From NCBI RefSeq assembly GCF_011764545.1, contig NZ_AP022870.1, forward strand, positions 8,128,001-8,192,000: a stretch of 64,000 nt of DNA. Direction: 5' to 3'. Source of the stretch: Phytohabitans flavus (GTDB lineage Bacteria; Actinomycetota; Actinomycetes; Mycobacteriales; Micromonosporaceae). The notes below the pieces were generated by a model. It ran no database searches and had not been told where the DNA came from. It was given only the letters and a program-made list of their open reading frames with translations. The position numbers and the translations under genes are program-made. This document shows positions 8,710 through 17,862 of the stretch, piece after piece (the stretch's first letter is position 1; every line of letters starts with the position of its first letter).

Positions 8710-9845
8710 GGTGACTCGCTTTCGCGCTGGGCGATGGCGGCGACGCATTCGGCGATCCACCTTAGTGCGGCAGCGTGCAGTCCTGGGTGTACCGGGAGCT
8801 GGATCGTGGTCGTGGCGAGGTGTTCGGCGTTGGGGCACGGCCTGGCGTACGGGGCGAATAAGGGCTGCTGGTAGAGCGGCCGGTAGCCGTAGCGGATCGA
8901 GTCTGGCGGGAGGCCGGCGTCGGCGAACCGGTGTGCGACCTGCGTGCCGGGCCCGTCGGTGGTCAGCACCAGGTTGTAGTAGTTCGGCTGGTCTCCGTTC
9001 GGGTAGGTCAGCTCGGTAAGCCGTCCGCCTTCGGGTAGCTGGTCCAGGATCTGGTGGGCGTTGGCGTGGCGGGTGGCGAGCTGTTCGGGTAGGCGGGCGA
9101 GGCGGAGTAGACCGATCGCGGCGAGCGGGCCGGCGAGCTTGTAGTTCACGCCGTGGGTATTGCCGCGCAGGTGCCCGAGCCGGGTGTAGTGCTCGATCCG
9201 TTCGTATAGATCGGCCCGATCGGTGAGCACGAATCCGCCCTCGCCTGTGGACAGCAGCTTCCGGTCGTGGGTGGAAAAGCAGCCGATCGTGCCAGTGGTG
9301 CCGGCGTACCGGCCGCCGGTGATAGTGCCGTGGGCCTGGGCGGCGTCCTCGACCACCGGCACGCCCGCGTCGGTGAGCAGTGCTCGGGCGTCGGTGTCGT
9401 CGGTCGGGTAGCCCCATAGCGGAACCGTGATGGCCGCTTTGGTGCGTGCGGTGAGTATCCCGCTTACATCGTCGGGGTCGAGTGCCAGTGACCCAGGGAG
9501 CACGTCCACGATGACCGGGGTGGCTCCGCAGGTCAGGATCGGCATCGCGGTGGGGATCGGCGCCACGGCCGGCACGATCACCTCCGTTCCCGGACCTATT
9601 CCGAGCGCGACCAGCGCGGTAGGCAGGGCGGAGCTGCCCGAGTTGACCGCGACGGCGTAGCCGACATCGAAGAAGTCACGCAGCGCGTTCTCGTAGGCTT
9701 CGACCTCTGGCGCGCCGCCGGAGAGCGTTCCGCCGTCGAATAGCTCGGCGAGCGCGGCCAGTTCGGCTGACTCGACCGGCGTGTACCGGTCATTGACCGG
9801 GTGCGTGGCGTCGAAGGCGGCCGGCTCGTGCAGGTCAGTTGTCAT
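8706..9845 (-). CDS. DegT/DnrJ/EryC1/StrS-family PLP aminotransferase
   Basis: A protein of 379 residues of the fold-type I aminotransferases that act on nucleotide-linked keto sugars and related substrates. Visible marks are 'NSGSSALPTAL' (cofactor phosphate site, near 68-78), 'VVEDAAQAHG' (the Asp that pairs with the pyridine nitrogen), and 'FSTHDRKLLSTGEGGF' with the expected Schiff-base lysine. The ATG at 9845 lies within the last codons of the dehydrogenase gene (11-base overlap), and its stop overlaps the NUDIX start, so the four genes are translationally coupled. The family makes amino sugars in antibiotics and surface glycans. A nearby sugar nucleotidyltransferase is missing, so the substrate may be a nucleoside or cyclitol. 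Confidence 0.9.
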   Translation of the reverse strand: MTTDLHEPAAFDATHPVNDRYTPVESAELAALAELFDGGTLSGGAPEVEAYENALRDFFDVGYAVAVNSGSSALPTALVALGIGPGTEVIVPAVAPIPTAMPILTCGATPVIVDVLPGSLALDPDDVSGILTARTKAAITVPLWGYPTDDTDARALLTDAGVPVVEDAAQAHGTITGGRYAGTTGTIGCFSTHDRKLLSTGEGGFVLTDRADLYERIEHYTRLGHLRGNTHGVNYKLAGPLAAIGLLRLARLPEQLATRHANAHQILDQLPEGGRLTELTYPNGDQPNYYNLVLTTDGPGTQVAHRFADAGLPPDSIRYGYRPLYQQPLFAPYARPCPNAEHLATTTIQLPVHPGLHAAALRWIAECVAAIAQRESESP

Positions 9846-10905
9846 AGGTCAGCACCACCTTGATCGTGTCCTGTGGGTTGTCGCGGATGAGTGCGTAGGC
9901 GTCACCTGCCGAGCTGAACGGCACCCGGTGCGTGATCAGGCCATCCACGTGGAGCGCGCCGGAGCTGACCAGGTCGCGGGCGGTCCGGTTGAGCCGGTCC
10001 AGGTCCCACAGGGGGTGCTGGCGGTGGGCGCAGCCGTTGACCGTCATGGACGAGATCAGGGTGATCCGGTTGCGGTGGTACTCCTCGCCGAGCCGGAGCC
10101 CGGGCTGCTCGCCGTGGTATGACGCCACGGTGGCCACGCGCCCGCCGGGGGCGAGGGAGCGGATCGCCTCGTGCAGGCCGCGGTAGGAGCCGGACGCCTC
10201 GATCGCCGCGTCCGCGCCGGCAGGCCCAGCGATACGCCGAACCTCGGCCGCGACATCGGTAGTTCTCGCGTCGACCGCGTACGCGCCCAGGGACAGGGCG
10301 GTCTGCAAGCGCAGCGGATGCTGGTCAACCCCGATGACCTTTGCCGCCCCTGCTCGCTGTACGAACTGGACGGTCAACAGGCCGACCGTGCCGAGGCCGG
10401 TGGCGACGACTGTGTCGCCGAGTTGGATCGCCGCGTCGTGCACGCCGCCGAGGGCCACCCGGGCCAGTGGCCAGAACACCGCCCATTCGACCGGCACATC
10501 TGCCGGCACCAGCCCGGCACGGGCAACGTTGCTGGCGACGATGTGCCCGTCCGCGTGTGGCCGGTCCAGATACACCGCGTCCCCGACCTTCACGTCGGTA
10601 ACGTTCGAGCCGATCTCGGCCACCTTGGCGACCGTCTCGTATCCGGGCGCGACCGGATAGTCCCGCCCCGCGCCGTCCAGGTACACCCGCCGATCGGCAT
10701 CCCAGGTACGGTGCTGCGCTGCTGCCTCGCCCCGCAGCCAGGCCATCTCGGTGCCGTGGCTGACACCGGACAGCACCGTGCGCGCGTACACCTCATCCGC
10801 GCCCAGCGCTGGCAGCCGTTCTTCGATGACCTCCACCCGGCCAGGCCCGGCGAATAGCAGCCGCCGGCAGGCGGCGCCGCGGTCCAGGGACGGTGCCTGA
10901 GTCAC
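9835..10905 (-). CDS. Zinc-type MDR alcohol dehydrogenase-like protein
   Basis: About 356 residues of the medium-chain dehydrogenase/reductase family. It has an N-terminal GroES-like domain ('SGVSHGTEM', 'APGYETVAKV', 'VKVGDAVY') and a Rossmann domain ('ATGLGTVGLLTVQF', then 'VIGVDQHPLR'). The usual GHE motif is replaced by PGYE, and the four structural-zinc cysteines are absent, so metal use is doubtful; it resembles the BchC/threonine-dehydrogenase-like branch. GTG 10905 overlaps the kinase stop as GTGA and is the preferred start; GTG 10923 is also in frame. It presumably oxidises an alcohol to the ketone that the downstream aminotransferase then aminates. Confidence 0.85.
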   Translation of the reverse strand: MTQAPSLDRGAACRRLLFAGPGRVEVIEERLPALGADEVYARTVLSGVSHGTEMAWLRGEAAAQHRTWDADRRVYLDGAGRDYPVAPGYETVAKVAEIGSNVTDVKVGDAVYLDRPHADGHIVASNVARAGLVPADVPVEWAVFWPLARVALGGVHDAAIQLGDTVVATGLGTVGLLTVQFVQRAGAAKVIGVDQHPLRLQTALSLGAYAVDARTTDVAAEVRRIAGPAGADAAIEASGSYRGLHEAIRSLAPGGRVATVASYHGEQPGLRLGEEYHRNRITLISSMTVNGCAHRQHPLWDLDRLNRTARDLVSSGALHVDGLITHRVPFSSAGDAYALIRDNPQDTIKVVLTYDN

Positions 10906-11639
10906 TGGTTCTGCGCTGACCACAGCCGTTCTCCTCTGCTGTCCAATGCCTCAAATACGTGATCTGCCAGTTGCGCGACCACGGCGTCGTCGAAGACGTC
11001 GAGACCCGCAGCGTCCACGGCCAGGACCGGCGTGCCGCAGCCGGGCAACACCGCGTCGAACGCTGCCGAAAGCGCCGCGAAGTACTCCTCGGTCAGGTCG
11101 CGTTCCATCTGCCGTCCCCGCCCCGCAACGCGGGATGCCAACGTCACGGGGTCGGCGCGCAGATGGATCAGCAAGTCGGGTGTGGGGAGGTCGCTGGCCC
11201 ACAACGCGCACGTGCGCGCCACCCGTTCTTGATCGGCCGGCTCAAGCGTGGCCGCGGCAAACGCGGTGGTCTTCACCATCGACCAGTCGGCAAGTATCGA
11301 GCCTCCGGCCGCGAGGTGTGAGCGGATCTCGCGGAGCTGGACCACCCGCAACGCGACGAAAGTCAACTCGGTCAGCAGACCATGCCTGCTCGCCTCCTCT
11401 GAAGTCGCAGCGGCGTACAAGCGTGGCAGGAACGGGTTGGCCTCAAACGGATCGAAGAACGGCTTTGCGGAGACCAGCTCGGAGAGTCGGCTGACCAACG
11501 TGGTCTTGCCGACACCGGTCGGTCCTTCCACCGCGACGAAGAACGGTGATCTGCCCGCCCCCACCGGGTTGGCCGCACCGTTTCTGGGGTGGGGTACCAA
11601 CCTCAAGCCCTCGCTAACCATCGAATCCACATAGGACAT
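10902..11639 (-). CDS. Deoxynucleoside kinase-like P-loop protein
   Basis: A protein of 245 residues. After a 30-residue leader comes 'FFVAVEGPTGVGKTTL' (Walker A), then 'FDPFEANPFLPRLYAA', the E/F-rich substrate-site layout of the deoxynucleoside kinase family. Also present are 'ILADWSMVKTTAFA' and 'PDLLIHLRADPVTLASRVAGRGR', which provides the LID arginines. The family phosphorylates deoxynucleosides; a thymidylate-kinase-like or aminoglycoside-type substrate cannot be excluded. ATG 11639 has AGGAG eight bases upstream and is the first gene of the operon, so the promoter should lie between 11640 and 11680. A kinase followed by dehydrogenase, aminotransferase and NUDIX suggests metabolism of a modified nucleoside; this is inference. 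Confidence 0.8.
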   Translation of the reverse strand: MSYVDSMVSEGLRLVPHPRNGAANPVGAGRSPFFVAVEGPTGVGKTTLVSRLSELVSAKPFFDPFEANPFLPRLYAAATSEEASRHGLLTELTFVALRVVQLREIRSHLAAGGSILADWSMVKTTAFAAATLEPADQERVARTCALWASDLPTPDLLIHLRADPVTLASRVAGRGRQMERDLTEEYFAALSAAFDAVLPGCGTPVLAVDAAGLDVFDDAVVAQLADHVFEALDSRGERLWSAQNQ

Positions 11640-11680
11640 ATGGCCGCTCCTATCTTGCCTTGTGTAGCTCCCGTCCCGAG

Positions 11681-12527
11681 TTAGGGCGCGGCGGGGTCGT
11701 AGCGCACGCCGATGGGTAGGTGGTCGGATGCCCGGCGCGCTGCTGGGGTGTTGATGGCGTAGTAGTCGTGGATGGCGTCGAGCATGCGTGGGGTGGCCAG
11801 GATGGCTCGATGGGCTAGCCGTTGTGGAGTTGGTCGGGCCAGTGTTCGGTGCTGACCGGTCGTGGCTGGTCGAGCACGGTCGATGGGTCGTGCAGGCCGC
11901 CTTGGGTGAGGATGTCGGCGGTATCGCGGTTGGCTAGGACCAGCTCTGTTGGTTCGTCGTGGTCCCAGTGGGGTTCGGGCCGGACCAGTTCGCTGCCGCA
12001 CCGGTCGGTGTAGTGGTGGGGGTTGTTCCAGTCGGCTCCGACCAGCCCCATCGACCCGGTCACCGCCTTGACCAGCCGTGCGGCTTCGTCGGGGCGTTCC
12101 AGCCCGCCATCGCGGGGCGGGGCGTGGTAGCTGCGTGCCGGATCCGGTGGCCGTCGCCGACGTTCAGTTCGACGCTGATCAGCGCGTGCCACCAGTCCGG
12201 CCCTTCATGGACGTGCAGGCTCGCTGGTGTGGCCAACAGCGGGGCCGCCACATCAGCCCGACAGCGAGGTCGCCATGGCTGCCTCGGACCGCCGCGATGT
12301 GGCCCGTGCGGTCTTTGCCGAGGGTGCAGACCATGCCGGTCGCGGCGGCCAGCCGCTTCAACGTCAACTTCGGCGTCCGACCGGACAGTCCCTGGACGAC
12401 GACGGGGGCGGCGTCCCGGATCACCTGCTCCACCAGCCGGTACCGCGGCTGCTCCTCTGAGCTGTCGTCGAGCTGGTAGTGGCGCACGTTTGTAGGTGAT
12501 GAAGGTGATCGCGAGCCTGTCTCTCAT
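11681..12527 (-). pseudogene. Endonuclease/exonuclease/phosphatase-family protein, decayed
   Basis: The coding signal jumps between frames at least three times. From ATG 12527 one frame gives 'MRDRLAITFITYK', the usual opening strand of this fold. A second frame gives 'YRLVEQVIRDAAPVVV' and 'SGRTPKLTLKRLAAATGM'. A third gives 'HALISVELNVGDGHRI'. A fourth holds 'MGLVGADWNNP', the catalytic Asp-Trp-Asn strand. The last frame ends in 'RRASDHLPIGVRYDP', the conserved SDH motif. Order and spacing fit one former gene of about 280 codons. The family cuts phosphodiester bonds in nucleic acids or lipids with a divalent metal. With this many shifts it is very unlikely to be functional. Confidence 0.75.
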
Positions 12528-12538
12528 CAAGGCAGCAG

Positions 12539-12754
12539 TCACCTGCTGCTCAGCTCCTCGGTCTTGACGTGCCGGGCGGGACCGCGGTGTGGGGCGATGA
12601 TGCGGCCGTTGGGCAGGATCTCGCCGGTGTCCTCGAACACGACCAAGCCGTTGCACAGCAGACTCCAGCCCTGCTCGGGAAACGAGGCGATGATCCGGGC
12701 CGCTTCCCGGTCGGTCGCATCAACCGATGGGCAGGCGGGCTGGTGTAAACACAT
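12539..12754 (-). CDS. DUF5999-family small protein
   Basis: A protein of 71 residues starting at ATG 12754 with 'MCLHQPACPSVDATDREAAR', followed by 'EQGWSLLCNGLVVFEDTGE' and 'LPNGRIIAPHR'. This is the full compact pattern of the actinobacterial DUF5999 family, including its N-terminal Cys-x-His and second Cys. Function is unknown; the cysteines and histidine may bind a metal. The TTG-initiated longer frame (12769) adds five residues and is less likely. It lies just upstream of the decayed endonuclease-family gene on the same strand. Nothing coding is evident in the 295 bases between this start and the regulator cluster. Confidence 0.85.
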   Translation of the reverse strand: MCLHQPACPSVDATDREAARIIASFPEQGWSLLCNGLVVFEDTGEILPNGRIIAPHRGPARHVKTEELSSR

Positions 12755-13049
12755 TGGACGGTCCCCCAAGTGCCGGTTGGTGGAATGGGCTGCGTTCTGC
12801 CCGGTGGTCGCTTTCGTGGCGCATCCGGGACGTGCGTCAGACAGCTCGAATCGTCAGGTTGAAGGGATGTTGGGCCGGCCAGGCGCGCCGCGAGCCAGGT
12901 TGAGCGGGGGCAGGGATCCCACATCCTGCGGCGCGCCTGCCGGATCACCCGGCGGCACGGAGACCCAGGTCGCGTGCGACCGAGGAGATCCTTGTACGCG
13001 TTGGCGGAGGTAGCCGGAGCCGCCTACGCCGAGGTGCCTTCGGTAGCAG

Positions 13050-13253
13050 TCAGTCGGTGGGCCTGGCGTCGGTCGGTGCGGAGCTATGGCTCAGGCCGGC
13101 GAAGAACACCTGGTAGACGTGTACGAGGTTGTCAGCGAGTTCCTCGCACTGAGCCTGGTCGATCTGGATCTGGTTACGGTCGGCGTAGGCGGCGATCCGC
13201 TGCGCCGCGACAGCGACGACCGTCTTCGCGGCGTCGGAGTTGATCGGGAGCAT
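13050..13253 (-). CDS. Small protein coupled to XRE-DUF5753 regulator
   Basis: Sixty-seven residues starting with 'MLPINSDAAKTVVAVAAQRI'. The ATG at 13253 shares its A with the stop of the upstream regulator (TGATG), which implies translational coupling. The sequence is helical and acidic, with no cysteines pairs or membrane segment. Regulators of the DUF5753 class are usually followed by a small DUF397 protein; this protein occupies that place but does not show the DUF397 pattern. I do not recognise the family. Confidence 0.7.
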   Translation of the reverse strand: MLPINSDAAKTVVAVAAQRIAAYADRNQIQIDQAQCEELADNLVHVYQVFFAGLSHSSAPTDARPTD

Positions 13254-14182
13254 CACGCTGCAGCCCCCTGCCCCTCTGGGTTGGTCGACCGGCGGCCGCC
13301 GGCGAGGTCGTCGGCGGTCTCCTGCATAAGTTCGATGGAGCGGGTCGGTTCCAGGGTGGTCTGCTTGAGCTTGTCGAAGGTGTCGAGGTAGCGGTCGGCG
13401 TCGTCGGCCTCGATCACCAGCCGGCCGGTGAAGTGCTCCACGATCGCGACCGGTGGATAGGGGCGCAGCATTTTGCAGACGGTGAAGGGGCCGTCCAGGC
13501 CGGGATGCCAGCCCCAATTTGCAGGCAGGACCCGTATGTCGACGTGCGGCCGTTCCACCGTCTGGGTCAGGAACTCCAACTGCTGCTGCAACACCAACCG
13601 ACCGCCGACCGTCCGGTGCAGGACCTGCTCTTCCAGCAGGACGCTCAACCGGGTACGCGGCTGGTCCTCCAGCTGCTGCTGCCGGCCTACCAGTCGGGCG
13701 ACGATCTGGTCGACGCGGCGCCCGTCCGGCACCGTTTGCCGGACGATCGTCTCGGCGTAGTCCCTCGTCTGCACCACATCCGGCACCAACAGCGGGGCGT
13801 AGATACACAGCTCTTCGGCCTTGGCCTGCAGCCACCACGGATCGATCGGCAAGAACCCCCTGCCCTCGTCCGGCAGCAGGCTGTCGTAGCGGCCGCCGGT
13901 GGGCTCCCACTGGTTGATCTGCCACGCCGACTGCGCCAACTCGATCAGCTGCGACCGCTGCACCTCGTCGTAGACGCCGTACACGTCCAGCAGGGCGATG
14001 ACGTGGTCTCGGCGGAACGGCCACTCCGCCCGCTCATAGCGGGCGAGGGTGGAGAATTCGACGCCGAGATGGGCGGCGATGTATTTCAGTGTCAGTCCAC
14101 GGTTTTCCCGCAAGCCCCGCATCCGCTCACCCAGATACTGGGCGCGGATGGTCTGCACGAACTGTTCCCGTTTCGTCGGCAC
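13253..14182 (-). CDS. XRE-family regulator with DUF5753 domain (copy 1)
   Basis: A protein of 309 residues. An N-terminal helix-turn-helix spans about 20-75, with 'LRENRGLTLKYIAAHLGVEF' and 'STLARYERAEWPF'. The DUF5753 domain covers about 110-285: 'YAPLLVPDVVQTRDYAETIV', 'LEEQVLHRTVGG', 'IRVLPANWGWHPGLDGPF'. The start is GTG 14182 with GGAGGAG eight bases upstream. These proteins are intracellular regulators typical of streptomycetes and relatives, often for development or antibiotic control and often next to a small acidic partner gene. It is the second of three same-strand genes (copy 2, copy 1, small protein) with a 20-base gap after copy 2. Confidence 0.92.
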   Translation of the reverse strand: MPTKREQFVQTIRAQYLGERMRGLRENRGLTLKYIAAHLGVEFSTLARYERAEWPFRRDHVIALLDVYGVYDEVQRSQLIELAQSAWQINQWEPTGGRYDSLLPDEGRGFLPIDPWWLQAKAEELCIYAPLLVPDVVQTRDYAETIVRQTVPDGRRVDQIVARLVGRQQQLEDQPRTRLSVLLEEQVLHRTVGGRLVLQQQLEFLTQTVERPHVDIRVLPANWGWHPGLDGPFTVCKMLRPYPPVAIVEHFTGRLVIEADDADRYLDTFDKLKQTTLEPTRSIELMQETADDLAGGRRSTNPEGQGAAA

Positions 14183-14202
14183 GACCGTGCTCCTCCTTCA
14201 TC

Positions 14203-15090
14203 TCAACTGGTCGAATCGATAGCAACGTCATAGGCGCGGCGGCCGATCACCGCCGCCGACTCAGCCGGCCCCAACGCGGCACCCCAAAGCTGGTCGAACA
14301 AGGCTGCGTACTGCTCGGCTACTGGGCCTTCGTGGATGGCCACGCTGCGCTGCTGTCCGGTGCAGGCCACCTGCCGCGGATAGGGCTCGGGCAGCCCGAA
14401 CACGGTGAACCAGCCGTCTGCCCATGGCACATAGGCGGCCTCTGCCGGCAGCACCCGCATCTGGACGCGGTCACCACCGTCCAGCTTGGCCAGGTGTTCG
14501 AGCTGGCCCGGCAATGTGCCAGCCGGGCCGCCGACCGGTCGCCGGAACACTGACTCGGCCAGCACGGTTCGGACCCTCGTCACCCCACCGTCCAAGGCCT
14601 GCTGCCGCTCCCGGTGGGTGCGCACCCACCAACCCAACTGCGTGTCCGAGACCGGCTCGCACTCGCGGCGGACGACCGCCTCCGCATACTCCGCAGTCCG
14701 CAGCAGAGGCGGCACCAACACCGGGCCGTAGCAGCTGATCTGCTGCGCGATCGACTCCAGCCACAGGAAGTCCAACATGGACACGTCAAGGTCAGGGCCA
14801 GCGAAGTCGTCCTGCCACTGTGGCAACCGAAACACGAACCGCGCCAACCCCAACAGATGATCCCGCTCGACCCGGTCGAGAACCCCGTACAGGTCCAGGA
14901 GCGCGGCCACCTTGTCGAACTGGAACACCCGCCGCCCATGCTCAAGATGCGCAAGCTCCGCGTAATCAACGCCCAGATACGAGGCGGCGTACTTCAGCGT
15001 CAGACCACGATCCTCACGAAGCTCACGCAACCGACCACCCAGCCACCGCGACCGCAGCGACGACACATCACGATCACGACGCGACGGCAT
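14203..15090 (-). CDS. XRE-family regulator with DUF5753 domain (copy 2)
   Basis: About 295 residues from ATG 15090, which has GGAGG six bases upstream; the longer frame to 15183 lacks such a site. The helix-turn-helix ('LREDRGLTLKYAASYLGVDY') and the DUF5753 domain ('YGPVLVPPLLRTAEYAEAVV', 'LAESVFRRPVGGP', 'MRVLPAEAAYVPWADGWF') follow the same order as copy 1, which lies directly downstream. The two are clear paralogues and probably arose by tandem duplication or repeated acquisition. They may regulate themselves and the small downstream gene. Confidence 0.92.
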   Translation of the reverse strand: MPSRRDRDVSSLRSRWLGGRLRELREDRGLTLKYAASYLGVDYAELAHLEHGRRVFQFDKVAALLDLYGVLDRVERDHLLGLARFVFRLPQWQDDFAGPDLDVSMLDFLWLESIAQQISCYGPVLVPPLLRTAEYAEAVVRRECEPVSDTQLGWWVRTHRERQQALDGGVTRVRTVLAESVFRRPVGGPAGTLPGQLEHLAKLDGGDRVQMRVLPAEAAYVPWADGWFTVFGLPEPYPRQVACTGQQRSVAIHEGPVAEQYAALFDQLWGAALGPAESAAVIGRRAYDVAIDSTS

Positions 15091-15667
15091 GCCGACCTCC
15101 ACACCAGACCGCCACTGCATGCCAGCCCGACTTGGCGTTTCCACAACAGAGCCGACTGCGGCGCCGCGGATCGGGGCGCGCATCGTCTGTCGTCATCGCG
15201 GCGGCGGTGATAACGTCCCGCGCCAGCATGGCCACCTCCATTCAGGAGATCATCGGTTGGACATCCGTGGCAACCGCTGGGCAACAGCGTGCCGGCGAAC
15301 AAAGCGCCCCCTCCATGCCAGACATCCGCCGATCCAGTGCCATTGATGCGACACACCGCGACCACCGGCGCTTCAAATGGCTGAGCCCCAGGACCGTCGC
15401 CCGGCCTGCGGCGTGCATCATCGGCCCAGCCATCTGGGCCCGACAGCCAACTTCGACTGGCTACGGTGCCGGTCACCGAATCGCCTTCCATAACGGCGGC
15501 TCGATATGCGCCCCAAGGCACGAACATGGCCCCGGCGTTTACGATCCCGCTGCGACGGCAGCACCGAAGAGGGGTCAGCTGCCTTTGGCATGACATCTGC
15601 CTGCCATTTGTTCGCGTCACGCCGTTGCCGTGTCGCGTTCGTTCGCTGGCTGGCCTAATGTCGAAAC
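15091..15667. other. Non-coding gap between divergent regulators
   Basis: These 577 bases separate the minus-strand DUF5753 cluster from the plus-strand HTH/TPR gene. I see no frame with protein-like composition here; the open frames are arginine-rich shadows. The segment presumably holds the promoters of both divergent transcription units, but no convincing -35/-10 pair or operator palindrome stood out. Confidence 0.45.
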
Positions 15668-17250
15668 GTGGCTGTGCTGCCCCACCGAACTCTTTTGGAG
15701 AAGCTCGTCCGGGAAAACCGCTGGACGATCGACGAAACGTGTCACGCCTTCGAGAAGAAGGCTTACGACCTTGGCGAGCAGGCGAGCCTGTCACCCCGTC
15801 AGCTGGCCCGCTGGATGGGCGGCCAGGTCGACCGCCCCCGGCCAGTGATGCAGCGGGTCGCAGAAGAGTTCTGGGGACACGACTTCGCCGTGCTACTGGG
15901 TCCACCTGACACCGCGGATCTCGCAGCTGGCCGGCCCTCAAATACCCCGGGCGAACCGACGCTATCGAACCCCTAGGCCATGACGCCCCGACCGCCGCTG
16001 TGGCGCTCGGGCAAGCTGCGGGCAGCGATCCCGACCGCGGCTATGGCACGACGTGGGAGGCGGCAGAGCGGCCCGGCCACGTTGTCGGATGGCAGCGGAC
16101 GCCGGAGCCCATCCGCCGCACAGTCGGCGTTTGGGGGCTCGACGCCAACGCTTTGGTCACCGGCCGGTCGGTGTCGGCTAGTCTCGATGGACTAGCGGAG
16201 GGTGACGGGCTGGAGAGCAGCGTGCAGCGGCGGATCTTGCTTCAGCAGGTGCTGGCCACGCTCGCCGTTGGTCCTGGGCATGCTGTCGACGCGGTCCGCG
16301 AGGGCCTTGCCGCTTCGCTGCCGGAGCGTCCCGCCGGCGAGTTGGACGTCGCCGAGTGGGCTTCGGTTGCGCAGGACTACGAGCACGCCTACTACAACCA
16401 AAGCCCGCGCGCCTTGGTCCTCGACCTGGCTGCCGACCTTGCCGATCTACAACGCGACCTCGGCGCAGCCGCCGAACCGGTCCGACCGGAGTTGTCGCGT
16501 ATCGCGGCCCTGCTGACTACCTTGATGGCCATGTCGCTGGTCAATCTGGGCCAGTTCCGATCGGCCCGTCGCTGGTGGCGCACAGCGCGACACGCCGCGG
16601 ACTCCTCCACCGACACTGCGATCCGGGTCTTGGTGCGAAGCCATGACGCAACGCACGCCATCTATGAGCAACGCCCCCTCAGACTTGCCCTGCATCGAGC
16701 CGACGAAGCGATCGCCATCAGCGGCAGATCCGTCCACCCCGGCACTGCCGAAGCCCTGGGCGCACGGGCCCAAATGCTGGCACTGCTGGGCCGGGCCGGC
16801 GAGGCACGGGACGCCATCGAACATCTCAACCAGGCGTTCAATCGTCTACCAACGGCCGTGACCAGCACGGCCACCATCCTGTCCGGCTGGCCGCAACGCC
16901 GGCTCTGGCACACCACCAGCTACGTCCATACTCACCTCGGCGACGTCAACGAGGCCGCGACAGCCCAGGAACAGGCGCTAGCTCTCATCCCAGGCACGGC
17001 ACCGCGGTCACGGGCACAGATCCAGCTCCACGCCGCCCGTCGCCTCATTCAGGCCGGCCACATCACCGACGGCACGCGGCACGCCCAGGCCATCCTCACC
17101 GCGCTCCCGACACCTCAACGCACCGCCCTGGTCACGGGGGTGGCTCGTCAGGTGCTCGACGCTGTACCTGGCAAGGAGCGATCACGACCAGCCGTCAAAG
17201 AACTCGACGAACTGCTGAGGCCGGTGGGCCAACCGAGGATCCACCCATGA
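15668..17250 (+). CDS. HTH plus TPR-like regulator, interrupted by one apparent frameshift
   Basis: GTG 15668 opens a frame for 'LLEKLVRENRWTIDETCHAF' and 'LSPRQLARWMGGQ', a DNA-binding type N-terminal segment that ends at a TAG in 15974-15976. The next frame continues to 17250 with a helical repeat protein ('SRIAALLTTLMAMSLVNLGQ', 'EALGARAQMLALLGRAGEAR', 'TSYVHTHLGDVNEAATAQEQ') that looks like tetratricopeptide repeats. Adding one C to the C4 run at 15970-15973 fuses both parts through '...SNPLGHDAPTAAV' into one protein of about 527 residues, the usual size of these actinobacterial regulators. So this is one gene, either with a real frameshift or a sequencing error. Its stop overlaps the following acetyltransferase start as ATGA. 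Confidence 0.72.
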
Positions 17251-17792
17251 CCAGCCGCGAAGGCAGCCAGCTGCGACGGCACGACCCGGCCGAGGTCGAC
17301 CGCCTCCTAGACCCGATCGTCGAACTCTACAGCGAGGTATACGCCGAGCCGCCGTACAACGGCGGGCCACTGTTCAGCCGCGAACGCTTCCTCGATCGCA
17401 CCAACCGTCAGAAGGACAACGACGGGTTCACCTTGGTGACCGCCCATACCGGCAGCGAACTGGACGGCTTCGCTTTCGGATTCCCTTTCCCAGCCGGCGG
17501 CTGGTGGCGGGGCGCCACAACACCACAGCCGCCAACGGAGATCCTCCACGTTCCCAAGTTCGCCGTCATCGAACTCGTAGTACGCAAGACGCGACGCGGC
17601 CACGGCCTGGGCCATTTCCTCATGAACGCGCTGCTTGACGGTCGCCCGGAACCCTACGCCATGCTGCTGGCCGAACCAGACGCACCTGCCCGCACCATGT
17701 ACCAACGTTGGGGCTGGCAACAAGTCGCCGCCGTACAACCCGCCGACGACGCCCCATGGCTAGCCGCGCTAGTCATACCCCTGCCGCATTGA
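17247..17792 (+). CDS. GNAT-family N-acetyltransferase
   Basis: A protein of 181 residues with GNAT landmarks: strand 4 'FAVIELVVRKTRRGHGLGHF' contains the acetyl-CoA pyrophosphate loop (R-x-G-H-G-L-G), followed by 'LMNALLDG' and the C-terminal 'ARTMYQRWGWQQV' strand 5/helix 4 region. It transfers an acetyl group from acetyl-CoA to an unknown amine. The ATG overlaps the stop of the HTH/TPR regulator by four bases, so the two genes are expressed together and the regulator may control or sense the acetylated product. Confidence 0.88.
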   Translation: MTSREGSQLRRHDPAEVDRLLDPIVELYSEVYAEPPYNGGPLFSRERFLDRTNRQKDNDGFTLVTAHTGSELDGFAFGFPFPAGGWWRGATTPQPPTEILHVPKFAVIELVVRKTRRGHGLGHFLMNALLDGRPEPYAMLLAEPDAPARTMYQRWGWQQVAAVQPADDAPWLAALVIPLPH

Positions 17793-17862
17793 GCCCCGCC
17801 AAGGTTGTGGGCTGGGTCAGTTGGGCGCGCAACACACTCTTGGGGCTTCGTCTAGGACGGCG

